DNA of 64,000 nucleotides, taken from NCBI GenBank assembly GCA_964247055.1, contig OZ176056.1, forward strand, positions 8,742,001 through 8,806,000. The letters are read 5' to 3'. This document shows positions 33,935 through 46,500 of this stretch, one piece after another. A program made the position numbers and the translations under genes. Source of the DNA: Paragordius varius. Taxonomy: Eukaryota; Nematomorpha. The notes beneath the pieces were generated by a model. It was not told the DNA's origin and made no database searches. It was given only the letters and a program-made list of their open reading frames with translations. Position 1 is the stretch's first letter. Every line of letters begins with the position of its first letter.

Positions 33935-36925
33935 GTTTTGTGGGTTTTTATCTTTAATAATTTAAAAAATAGTAAAATGGGTATTTTAAGATTAGTTATA
34001 ATTCATAATTAATGTAAATTAATATTATTCAACATGATAAATACCTGTATTAATCGAAATTGGTATTATTATTTTATATAGTTGTCATTACTTAAAACAC
34101 AGGTTAATATATATTTGTGAAAATTTAAGTAGATTTTAGATTGTTTTTGTTTTTATGTTTTTCATTGTCAATTTTTAAGTATTCAGATATTTTAATCAGG
34201 TAAAAATTGCGGTTTTTATAAATTTAATCAAATTTAATTTTTTTGTTTTTTTATTTAACATTGTTAATTGTAATTAATAACCACATATTTTGGACATTTT
34301 AATAAATACAGGGTAAAATTGCGGTTAAATATATTTAGTAAAAATTGAATTTTTTTTGTTTTGGTTTTTAATATATTTAGTATTAATTTTTTTTGTTTTT
34401 TTTATTTAACTTTGTTAATTGTAATTAATTACTACATATTGTACTTTTTAATAAATTCATGTAAAAATGGCGGTTTTTAGCAAATTTCGAATTTAACATT
34501 TTTTGTATTATGATTTGCGGTTTTGTAAATTTTTAGGAAAATTATTTTTTTTGTTTTACATTGATAACTAATATATTAAATATAATTAACATATCTGAGC
34601 ATACAGATAAAAATGCATGTTGGGGTTTTAGGTTTGACATTTTATTTTCAAAATCCAACTATGTATATTTTCACAAACACCTTATGTCACCCAAGATTGA
34701 AAACAAGATCAATAAAACATCTTTTAAAGTATCTAATATGGCCAAATATAAATAAATTTATTTAAATTATAGATGTATAATTATACAATATATTCATAAT
34801 ATTATGTTTGAAATTAGCATTCTTCTTATTGATATTAATACAGGTATTTTGCTTCTTATATTGATATACGATGCGGTGTGCGTTCATGATCATATCTTAG
34901 ATTGAAGAATATCATGAGATGTCAAAAAATAATTAAATGCAGATAATCCTGAAAATTTTAATCACCATCATTTCTGGGTAGATTAACCAAAATATAAGAT
35001 AGAAAGGTATTTATTAATATATTAGAAAATTGATACCTGGATTCTTGAAGTATTTTCAAAAGGGGGGCTATAACATTTAAAGTATGAAAGGGAACTAAAT
35101 AAGGTTGACTTGGCTTTTCAATAACTAAATTTGCAAAAAAATATTTTCTTCATGACAAAAAATTCAAAGATGATACTTTATGTTTTTGCGTTTTCGTTCT
35201 ATTATCCTAAACTATACATATATTTCACCAATGACGTCAAATAGAGAATAGAAACAAATATTTTTTTTAAAAACTTTGAATGCAACAGACTCCAAAAACT
35301 AAGCAGGCAACACTAACATTGTTTGCTTTGGTGAAGAATATTTTTTCATATTTATAGATTAGGATAGTAAAACGAAAACGCAAGTCATAAAGTATCATTT
35401 TTGAATTTTTTATCATGAAGAAAATATTTTTTTGCAAATTTAGTTGTTAAAAAGCCAAGTCAACCTTATTTAGTTCCCTTTCAAACTTTGAATGTTTTAG
35501 CCCCCCTTTTGAAAATACTTCTAGAATCCAGGTATCAATTTTCTAATATATTAATAAATACCTTTCTATCTTATATTTTAGTTAATCTACCCAGAGGTGA
35601 TTAAATTTTTCAGGATTATCTGCATTTAATTATTTTTTGACATCTCATGATATTCTTCAATCTAAGATATGATCATGAACGCACACCGCATCGTATATCA
35701 ATATAAGAAGCAAAATACCTGTATTAATATCAATAAGAAGAATGCTAATTTCAAACTAATATTATGAATATATTGTATAATTATACATTTATAATTTAAA
35801 TAAATTTATTTATATTTGGCCATATTAGATACTTTAAAAGATGTTTTATTGATCTTGTTTTCAATCTTGGGTGACATAAGGTGTTTGTGAAAATATACAT
35901 AGTTGGATTTTGAAGATAAAATGTCAAACCTTAAACCCCAACATGCATTTTTATCTGTATGCTCAGATATGTTAATAAAATTTAATATATTAGTTATCAA
36001 TGTAAAACAAAAAAAATAATTTTCCTAAAAATTTAAAAAACCGCAAATCATATTAATTTTTACATGTGTATATCAATGTATCGAAAATATATAGTAATTA
36101 ATAATATAACAATGATACAAAATATTAATAAATGTTTCTTAAATTTGTTAAAAACCGCCATTTTTACCTGTATTTATTAAATATCCAAAATTATTACAAA
36201 ACAATGCAAAACATAAAAAACAAATAAAATTTTTACTATATGTTAAAAACCGCAATTTTTACCCGTATTCATTAAAATGTCTAAAACATGTAGTAATCAA
36301 TTACAATTAATATGTTAAATAAAAAAACAAAAAAAATAAATTTTAACTAAATTTATTAAAACGCAATTCTAACCTGTATTTATTAAAATGTCCAAAATAT
36401 GTAGTAATTAATTACAATTAACAATGCAATTCCTAAAAAACAAAAAAATCAATTTTTACTAAATATATTAAAAACCGCATTTACCTGTATTTATTAAAAT
36501 GTCCATAATAGGTAATAATTAATTACAATTAACAATGTTAAATAAAAAAAACAAAAAAAAATTTGACTAAATTTATTAAAATGTTCAAAATATGTAAAAA
36601 TTAATTAAAATTAACAATGTTAAATAAAAAAACAAAAAAATTAAATTTGACTAAATTTTTTGAAAAAACCGTAATTTTTACCTGATTAAAATGTTTGAAT
36701 ACTAAAAATTGACAGTGATAAATATAAAAACAAAAACAATCTAATACTTAAATATTCACATTTATCAATGTTTTATTATTAGTAATAATTATATAAAATA
36801 ATTTTACCAATTTCGATTAATACAAGTATTTATCATGTTAAAAAATATTAATTATTAAATTTCATTATGAATTAACATAATAGTCTTAAAATACCCATTT
36901 TACTATTTATTAATTAGTAATAACA
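33935..36925. mobile_element. Foldback-like giant palindrome 2
   Basis: The left edge TTTTGTGGGTTTTTATCTTT equals that of palindrome 1. ATAGTAAAATGGGTATTTTAAG at ~33970 is mirrored by CTTAAAATACCCATTTTACT at ~36890. GCGGTGTGCGTTCATGATC at ~34870 is mirrored by GATCATGAACGCACACCGC at ~35670. The centre is near 35290. The outer arms hold fewer and more eroded ~110-bp subrepeats than palindrome 1. The mirrored 64-codon frames at 34561-34755 (+) and 35806-36000 (-) are the same sequence in each arm and not evidence of a gene. It lies 130 bp downstream of FN3-like exon 5. Confidence 0.8.
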
Positions 36926-38109
36926 ACTATATAAAATAATTTTACCAATTTCGATTTTTGATATGGATTTTTTCAAAAGTAAATAGTTGGCCTATTTTTA
37001 AAATTTTTATTGAAGCATAAATTTAAATTAAGGCCGTTTCATTCAATAGTTTTTTTTTGAAATATTAATTTAAATATAGTCTGGGCTTTTAAGATACCCA
37101 ATTTAAATCAAAGTAAGCGCTACGTAAAGAATGTCCGAACTTAAACTGGAAACTAAAAAATATATGAATGCTTAAAATCAGTTTTTTGTGTTAATTTTCA
37201 CTCACGAATTCATACAAATCTGAAAGATAAATTTTTTTTCAACGATACAAAAATTAGTAAAATTGCATTATGGAACAAAACCAATTTTTTGGAAATTAAT
37301 ATTTCTCAAGTATTAACATAAATTGCTCATATTTAAACGTCATTTGTATAGATTGTTATTATAATATATTTTATTGTCTTTTAGATAATCCTTTTTATGC
37401 TAATGGTATGTTCATTTCAATAATTTTCTACAGTATTTTTTTATTAATTATTGCCAGATAGCAGTATGTATATGCTATCTGTCAACATTAAATTTATTGA
37501 ATTTCAACATTTCCCATTTTTGCATTAACACCATTATTGTAAGTTAATGAATATAATTTGGAGTTTGATTTATAAATTATTTTAATTACCGCCAATTGTA
37601 AAGTTGGTTGTCAGGCCAAATATTTATCTAACCTGTTAATAAATTTTGCAAATATATATTTAGACTCCAATGCATAGCAATTTGATAAATGACTTTTTTC
37701 ACTCCAAATAATTAAATTTTGATTAAAGTCTAATTATCTTTAAAATACTAAATTATATATAATATTTTTAATTATATCGATCTGATGGATAATTTTATAT
37801 ATTACTGAGACAATCATTCAAAAAATGCGCGTTATTACCTTTATAATATTTTTCTTATAATTTTTCTATTTATTGTTTTATTATTACATATTCCGAATCA
37901 TAATTCTAATTCCTCAGTTGTAAAGATGCGTATTTTATTTCATTTTTATTTATTGATATAATTTATGTATTTTTTTTATTTTTTGGTTCAAATTTTTTGA
38001 TTTTTTTTTGGTTGCATTTACATATTAGTTCCTATATATTTAAGTTTTTATTTTTATCTATTATTATTCTTCTATATTGTATTTTTGTTTTTTATGGGTG
38101 TTATTTGTA
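36926..38109. other. AT-rich DNA, no gene seen
   Basis: I searched the plus strand for another phase-1 FN3-like exon and did not find one. There are also no recognisable repeat termini. Confidence 0.4.
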
Positions 38110-40803
38110 AGGCGTGCAGGCCTGACCCAGCCATTCGCTGCACGGAGGTAGGGGCCAATAGGGATAAGGAATGTTGTAGAGTGTGTTTTGCCATTATAAA
38201 TGTTGGTTCGTTAAAAAGTAAGTAATATGATTTAGTTAAATTATGAGGGTAGAAAAAGTAAATTTTTTGTGCATTCAGAAGACCAGATACCGTGGAAATG
38301 GTACTAAGACATTAGAGGATAATTATAAAATGTTTTATTCAGGTTCTACGGATGGTTACAGTAGGGTCGCCATAATAGTGTGTTCAAAATTTGCCAATCA
38401 AGTAATCGAGGTTAGACGTGCTGACAGTAGAATTATAACTGTCGATATATTGTTAAATAAGAGGGTTTTTACTATCTTTAGCGTTTAGGCCCCCCAGATA
38501 GGGTTAGCTAAACCGGAGAAAGATAAATTATATGATTTGTTAGACGCAGAAATGACTTCATTAACGAAAGACAAAGAAATCATATTTTGTGGTGATTTCA
38601 ATGGGCCGTGGGACAAAATAGGAGAGGTTTGAGCCTTGGCACGGCGGAAAAGGTTACGGGGTCATAAATGAAGAAGGGGCTAGTTTATTAAAATTTGCCC
38701 AATCCTATAACATTGCTATAGCAAATACACTAAAAGGGATAGCCACTTAATTACCTACGAAAGTGGAAATAAGAAGTTACAAATTGATTATATTCTATTG
38801 CCACGAAAGTCTTTAAAGTTTGTTTTCGATAGCAAAGTCATACCTAACCTGCAGATTAGCACACAACATAATTTAATTATGTGTAAATATATGACAGATA
38901 TACCAATAAATTCCGAAAAGCCTAAGCTTATAGCGCCGAAGGTAATTAAATGGGAATTCCTAAACAGTAAAGAGAGATTTGTAGAAACGGTAGGCATACT
39001 AGACAGGAACAGTGATCCAGAAAATGTTTGGTCTCAATTTCCAAAAAAATAAGAGAGGCGGGAGTTAAGGTGTGCGGAATGAGAGGTGGCAGAAATCAGG
39101 TTTATAGAGAGGCATGGCTAAAATAAAGCTTTTAAAATGTGGAGGTTTACCCACCAAGCAGGAGACAAGGAAAAAAGTAAAAGGATTAATAAGGAACTTA
39201 AAAGGCTTGTAAGATTGGTCAAAAAAGAAAAGACTGCATCATTATATAAAGAGGTAAACAGTAAGCAAGATCTAAACAAAGTTTTTGAAATTGCTCGACA
39301 AAGACACAGAAGAAAGCTGGACTTGCCCCCTTACGGGACACCTATTAAAGATAAAAGCGGCAAATTACTCGTTGAGGAATCGAAAATATTGAAAAGGTGG
39401 AAAAAATACTTCCAGGAGCTTGAATTGGGCGTCAGTGAAACAAATTTTCCTGAAACACCAGATTATATATCTCAGATTGAAAGTATAACAAAAGAAGAAG
39501 TCCAGGCTGGTTTGAAAGAGATGTCATTAAATAAGGCTGCAGGTCCAGACGATAATAACATTAACTGTTGGAAAATAATGTCAGAGAAAGGTATTGAATT
39601 TTTGACGGATATTTTTAATAATGTAGTTACTACAGGTATGATACCAACCGAATGGAAGGGGAGTTTCACTGTTCCCATTTTCAAGGGTAAAGGAGATATT
39701 AATGGTTGTAATAATTAGAGATGTCGCATACAATGAAGTTATTTGAGAAAGTACTAGAGAAAAGAATGAGAAAAATGGTTAGTATAGAGGGTAATCAATT
39801 TGGTTTTTTTTCAGGAAAGTCCACCATTGATCCGATCGCAGTAAGAAGGCTAATCGAGAAGCATATAGAAATGAAAAAGGAGTTGCATGGTATTTGTATT
39901 GATATTGAAAAGGCTTTTGACAGAATACCACTGAGCACAATATGGTGGAGGTTAAGACGGAAAAACGTCCCTGAAAGTTACAAAAAGATTTTAAAATGCA
40001 TGTACGATTCCCAAACCAAAATTAAAACACACCAGGGAGTATCAGGTCCTATTAAAATAAACGAAGGGGTCTATCAGGTGTCTGCAATCAGCCCGTTACT
40101 ATTTATAATATGCATAGACCAAATTTCAAAAGAAGTGGGGCAACATGGTGGCTGTATTTTCTTTATGCAGACGACCTAATAAGGCTGTCCGACGAGTTGC
40201 ATGAATTGAAAGAATTGGTGGGTAAATGGATTGATGTGTTACGACGATGCGGATTAAAAGTTAATAAAAAGAAAACAGAACGATAAATTTTGGCGGGAAA
40301 AAACGAGAAATAGAATTAGAAGAAGGGTGGGTATTAAACAGGAGGAATGCAAATATTTAGGATCGATTTTAGCAGCAGATGGTTCTTTAACACTTGATAT
40401 TAATTTAAGAATTTGAAATAGTTGGGCATTATAAAAAGATCTCATATGTTTTGTGTGACAAAAATATTGACCTAAAAAGGGTAAGATTTACAGTGCTGTT
40501 GTACAGCCAACAATGATGTACAACTCACAGACATGAGCAATAAAGAAATCAGAAGAGAACTTGGAGGTTACTGAAATGAGAATGCTTAGATTGATGTGCG
40601 GTGTAACGAGGAATGACAAGGTGAAGAATGTCTACATAGGAGGAAGTACGGAAATCAAACCAATAACGCAAAAGTTTATGGTAAATCGTTTAAGATGGTT
40701 CGGACATGTTAAAAGAAGAGATAATAATTACATTGGTAAACAGATTGATGATTATATTGTGAAAGGCAAGAGGGGAAAGGGCGCCCTAAAACGCGTTGGA
40801 TGG
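38110..40803 (+). mobile_element. RTE-type LINE, decayed, third family
   Basis: It starts with a GC-rich leader (GGCGTGCAGGCCTGACCCAG) and encodes an endonuclease-reverse transcriptase in broken frames. The endonuclease part lies around 38240-38770 (FLCIQKTR, FCGDFNG), the reverse transcriptase at 39137-40250, and the C-terminal block at 40561-40810 (MRMLRLMCGV, NRLRWFGHVKRRD). The C-terminal block is characteristic of RTE-like elements. A TAG replaces the Tyr codon in the S-V-Y-A-P motif at 38486, and further frameshifts and stops follow. YADD is still readable at 40163-40174 but in a different frame from the upstream part. The 3' border is set by homology of the following sequence to 50540-50750. 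Confidence 0.85.
39137..40179 (+). pseudogene. Reverse transcriptase remnant of the 38.1-40.8 kb LINE
   Basis: Two adjoining frames (39137-39718 and 39721-40179) carry the RT thumb/finger motifs: LNKAAGPDDNN, WKGSFTVPIFKGKGD, QFGFFSGKSTIDPI, CIDIEKAFDRIP and a degenerate QGDxxSPLLF-like block (VYQVSAISPLLF). A stop at 39718 separates the frames, in the place where relatives read CxNYRGI. The SAI residues and lost Gln-Gly show decay of the catalytic surroundings. Not functional. Confidence 0.85.
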
Positions 40804-41133
40804 AATATGCAATTTCTGCAGGCCAACCACATTAATGTGGGTCAATTCATTTTACAACATTGTATGAGAAATAACATTAATTTTGTTAAAAAGTTTTGTA
40901 TTGCAATTCTGAAAGACATTCATTAAATTTTAACAGAATGATTGTTATTTCACATATTTTATTATTAAGTCAATTGGCTAACATATGTTTTCTGGTATCA
41001 AATGTGCATTATTTGTCTAATGTTGATCGAATTTCCCATTTATTTATAACATTATCCCTAAACAGGACAAATATTTTCTCAATCAATAAAAACGCTTTTA
41101 TAGATTTATAAAACAAGTAGCGTGTAATGATTA

Positions 41134-42269
41134 CACTGCTCAACATTTTGCACCACCCCATTATTTTTGCATTTTCTAATACCTAATGGCATGGAAAGGC
41201 CAAAACAAAAAAGAAAATTGAGGCCACCAATAGGATTTTTCCAAAATTTAATTTTTAAATTTGTATTTAATTCAAAAATAACAATCATTCCTCGTGCACA
41301 TATGTTTAAATATTCAAACGAGCAAGTCGATACAAGTAATATTCCATGCATGGATAACAAATTCTAGGCATTAAATAAGATACTAAATAAACTAAGAGCC
41401 AAAGTATTAAAAATCTAAAAGGGCTTATGTATATTGTGATAGATCCGGGCGGCTGCACAAGCTCTGCATATCCCCCAAGCGATCCTATAATTATGCCAGA
41501 TGTGGCAAAGATAACAATAAGTAATCGTAAAATCCGATAAGAAAGACTTGCAAGCAAAATCCAGGCAAATTGACATGTCAAATTAACCAATTTACAGAAT
41601 AAAGTTAGATAAATTCTACAATTAAATTGAATATAAATTAGGTAAATACAATGGTCCAATCCCATAACAGTAAATTCTACTAAAAGTGGCTACACAACAT
41701 CCATCTAAAATTCAAAATACAAAACAACCAATAATTTTTAAAAAAATAAGGTATATCCACTAGGTATAAATAAAGGATTTTTTATAAGAGCCAACTCAAG
41801 AGAAAAAGTCTAATAAGTACTCAAAAAAACGAAAACTAACAAAAAAATATGGCCTATCTGAAAGCCGAAGGTTTAAACCATAGAATGCCTTTTTTAGTAT
41901 TTTTTTAAAAAAATTTTATATGTGTTAAAATTCACTTGAAAAAAAAGACTGAATTTTGACGTTTAAGTCCGTACTATTTTTTTTCTCTCTGATATTTAAA
42001 TGACATATTTATATTCAAAAGATAGAGTTTAAAACGCTTTATTAAATGATATTAAGTTTATAATATAATAACATTTTATTATAAAGTTATATTTAATTTT
42101 CTCTCGATTTTCTCTTGTTTTTGAAAAATTGAAAAATCTATAAAATTTCAAAATTCTGATTGGCGGGATCAAAATTTTTTTTAAATTCGGTTTTAAAACA
42201 CTGAAATTAGTCATAATTTAAAAAGTTTGAGTGGTGGTGCTTAAAAATGTCCAAATTTGTCGACTAGTG
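41134..42269. mobile_element. CACT-ended DNA transposon family A, copy 2
   Basis: 1136 bp with the same ends as 9725-10844, flanked by TTA (41131-41133, 42270-42272). Unit a2 at 53895-53910 reads AATGATTATAAAGCT without the insert: a direct empty site showing a 3-bp duplication. On the minus strand a 119-codon hydrophobic frame (41306-41665) is open only in this copy; the other two copies have a one-base difference and a stop in the same place, so it is probably not a gene. Confidence 0.85.
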
Positions 42270-43056
42270 TTATAAGGCTTGACTCCACAACCCTTTTTTG
42301 CAATATTTTATTTATGACGAAATGTTGAATAATTCATAAATATTAGACCTAGCATTTTATTAATGATGTTTTAGTATTAATATAATAATGTAAATTATTA
42401 AATACTTTCTATATTTAAAGACAAAGGAAAGGACAATGCGCCCGCTAACAGGAACACTGGTATATTTTTAATTTCAAACATATAATAGCAAAAAGTATAT
42501 TTTAATAACAGTTGCATTCGTAGGACAATCATAATCAAAAATTAATTAGAAAATTAGAAAGATAATTATGAACAAAAAATATAAACGATATACCCTTTCG
42601 TCAATAGTAATCGCAGACTTCTCAATGTAATATAATTTAGAGTAATAATGTCTTCTAATTAATTTTTTATTTATATATTCTCATATATATGGTGATATTA
42701 TGAAATGCAACATAATATCAAAATAAGGGCAGTGGTGTCCAAATCCAAAAAATTAATTTTACAGTAAACTTAGATGACAATAACGTAAAAGTCACCGTTT
42801 ATAGAACAAATAACATAAAATACACTTTAAATGGATTGATTATTATAAACCCCAAATCGTAAAGTTTCTTGTTAGGTGAAACTATCTTTATATGTATAAT
42901 AATTTTGCAAACATATTTTAAAACCCCGACGATGCAAAGTTTGAAAAATAATTTTTAAATTCTTCAAATAATTAAATGTTGATGAATGTCTAATTAATAA
43001 TATTAAATTTTATATAATATTTTTAATTATTTCAATCTGATGGTTTATTACACTTT

Positions 43057-43093
<37 letters not shown>

Positions 43094-43513
43094 GAAATCA
43101 ACCAAAAAATTATTAATTTTCTTATAAAAATTTTAAATTAAGAACAATCTGATTGTCCTGACATTTGTTAATTGCTGTTAAAGCAAACGAAATTCTTCGA
43201 AAATAGCAGAAAATCATTTTGAGTTATTTAATATTTTCCAATAAGAGATCTAGTAAATGTATGAAAATTATAAAAATTACATTTATAACCGATTTAGCAA
43301 TTTAATATAACTAGGAAATATTAATTATATTATTTATGATTTAATATATGGTGAGGCACTACATTTTGTTAGTATATTTTAAATCACATTCTAAGTTTAG
43401 GAATAATTATTGATTGCAATAATGTTATTATTAGCGGTATGGCACTATATCGAAAAAATTTTAGTAGGCTTTTATATTAATTTTAACATAAAAAGATTAT
43501 TAAACAAATTGGT

Positions 43514-46500
43514 CCGATTATTTATTCATGCATGAAACCATGTGATTGAAAGCGGGAGGATATTCAAGGATAGTATTTTCTTATATACTATAAATATATT
43601 TAAAAAATAGGTTTCCTTTTAGTAATTATTAATCTTTTTCCTTGTTTTGTAGAGTTTTTATTTTATTTGTATGCTAAGTATGTAATTTAAAGAGTAACAT
43701 AATTCTTAAGTCATCAAAAATCATTGTTATACAGATCTCTCTCTTTTTTTTTCTCTACTCCTTGGTGCCTATTTATTTTATTTTTACTAGCCTAGCCATA
43801 ATTTCTTTATATTTTTCCTTTATGATTGCCAGACAGAGCAAAATATCAATATTTATAATTTATCCAAATTAACAACATTTATTAAGATTACTCTTTAATT
43901 TTAATTATTCTAGATATTTATTTTTTTGTAAAGAGGGTAAGTGAGAGGGAAGGCAATGGCAAACCACCCTCGTTTATTACTGCCAAAAAATAGTTTTACT
44001 AAATGAACTTAACAAGAATTTTCAAAGTTGGATGCTGGAATGTACGTTCCTTAACATCAACCAAACAGGTGATAATTGAAAAGGAAATGGAAAGATTGAA
44101 CATAGATATACTGGGTCTAACGGAAACCAAGCAAAAAGGTAGCGCGAAAGTACAAAACGAAAATTATACATTGTTAAGATCGGGGAGAGATGACCAGAAA
44201 TCTGAAGGCGTTGCAGTATTAATAAAAAACAAATTAAATAAAAGTCTCATTAGTTATACACCATATACACCCAGAATCATGAGTATTAGGCTGAATGCCA
44301 AGCCACTTAAATTTACATACATAGTAGTCTATGCTCCTACGTCAAACGCTCCCAAAGAAGACATAGAGGACTTTTATGCAACGTTGCAAATAGTTTTGGA
44401 TGAAACGAAGAAAGGAGATATGATTATCATAGGAGGGGATTGGAACAGCAAAGTTGGTAGAGGTAGAGTAGATCAAATAGTCGGGCCATATGGATTGGGA
44501 GAACGAAACGAGGCCGGGGAAGCACTGATCAATTTTTGTCAAGAAAATGAGATGATGATAACCAACACATGGTTTCCACAACACAATAGGAGGTTATACA
44601 CATGGACCTCTCCATGTGGTAAATATAAGAATCAAATTGATTACATAATGTGTCCTCAAAAATGGAAAAGCTCTATAATCGATACCAAAACAAGCAAAAG
44701 CAGCGATTGCTCTAGCGACCATGAGCTTTTAATAACCAAAATCAAACTTAAAATAATTAAAAATAAGGTTAAACAGATATACAGATATGACACTCGGAAC
44801 ATTCCAAATAGTTTTAGAACAGAAACCAAAGATAGATTAGGAAGTTTGGACAATGGATGTAGCTCAGAACAATTATGGGGAACGATAAAAAATGTTGTTA
44901 ATGAAGTGGCAAAAGAAAAAGTGCAGAGAGTAAAGAGGAAAGATAACAAATGGATATCAGAAAAGAGTATAGAGATAGCAGAAAAGAGGAGAAAAGCTAA
45001 ATCAAGAGGTGATAATAAAATGGTAAAATTATATAACAAAGAATTTCAACGACAAACAAGGAAGGATTACGAAGATTTTCTTAATAAACAATGTCTGGAA
45101 GTGGAATTAAATAACAAAAAAGGATTAATGCAACCAATGTTCCAGAAACTGAAGCAAATGACTCATAAACCTTTTATATCATCACAAAAGATTAAAAAAG
45201 AGAATGGCACCATATTGTGCAAACAAACAGAAGTACGAGAAAGATGGAAGGAATACACCCAAAAACTCTATCAGGCTCCTCAAACAAAGGTGTTGCAATT
45301 AAAAGAAGAAGAACGTGATCCAGATATATTAAGAGAGGAGGTTGAATTAGCCTTAAAACAAATTCCTAACAACAAAGCGATGGGATTAGACAATATCCCA
45401 ATAGAGTTCATAAAAGCTATTCCCGTTGAAAAATTACACCAGTTATGTCAAAAGGTGTGGGAAACATGTGAGTGGCCAAACGATTGGGCATCATCTGTAT
45501 ATCTCCCAATATATAAAAAAGGAGATGTACTCCAATGCGAGAATTATCGGAACATATCTCTTATTAGCCACGCTAGTAAGGTCTTACTAAAAGTAATACA
45601 AAACAGAATGCACAGTATCATACAGACAGAAATACCAGAAAATCAAGCCGGATTTATGAAGGGAAAAAGCACAAGAGACCATATCTCAAACATGAGAAGG
45701 ATAATGGAAACATCAAAAGAGTTCCAGAAAGAATTATACATGTGTTTTATTGATTACAGACAAGCATTTGATTCAATTAACTATGACTCCTTGTGGGAAA
45801 CATTAAAGTTAGTAGGGGTATCGTCTCACTTAATAAGATTGATTAACTCTCTGTATGTAAAACAAAGAGCGATTATTAGAACACCAGCGGGGGACACAGA
45901 CGAAATACCAATCTTGAAAGGAGTCAGACAAGGGTGTTGCTTATCCCCTTATCTGTTCAATATGTGCACAGAAATGATAATGAGGAAGTTGGATGGTAAA
46001 AATATTGGAGTAAGAATAGGAGGGAGAACAATCAATAATTTAAGGTTTGCAGACGATACCACTCTTATAGCTGAAAGTACAAATGATTTGAAGGAATTGA
46101 TTGAAGAGATTCGAAAGGAAAGTTTGAGGTATGGTCTTAGGCTTAATCCTAACAAAACCAAAATATTATGTACAGGAAAAAAGCCTACAATTATAATAGA
46201 AGGAGTAGAAATAGAAATAGTTAAACAGTTAACGTTTTTGGGCGCAATAATTTCAGAGGATGGGTCTTCAACTCCTGACATCAGAAAGAGAATAGGATTG
46301 GGTAGAGAAGCGATGACCAAATTAATTAAGATTTGGAAAAACAAAAGCGTAGGAGTTGAAACCAAAAAAAGATTACTCTACTGTTTCGTTCTCCCGGTCA
46401 CCACATATGGATGTGAGAGTTGGACACTCAGAAAAAGGGACAAAGAAAGGCTCATGGCTTTTGAAAGGAGCTGCTGGCGTAGGATGCTAGGATACACCTG

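Noticed and set aside
34561-36000. Two nearly identical 64-codon frames on opposite strands
   Set aside because: They are the two arms of palindrome 2; the matching region of palindrome 1 lacks the frame.
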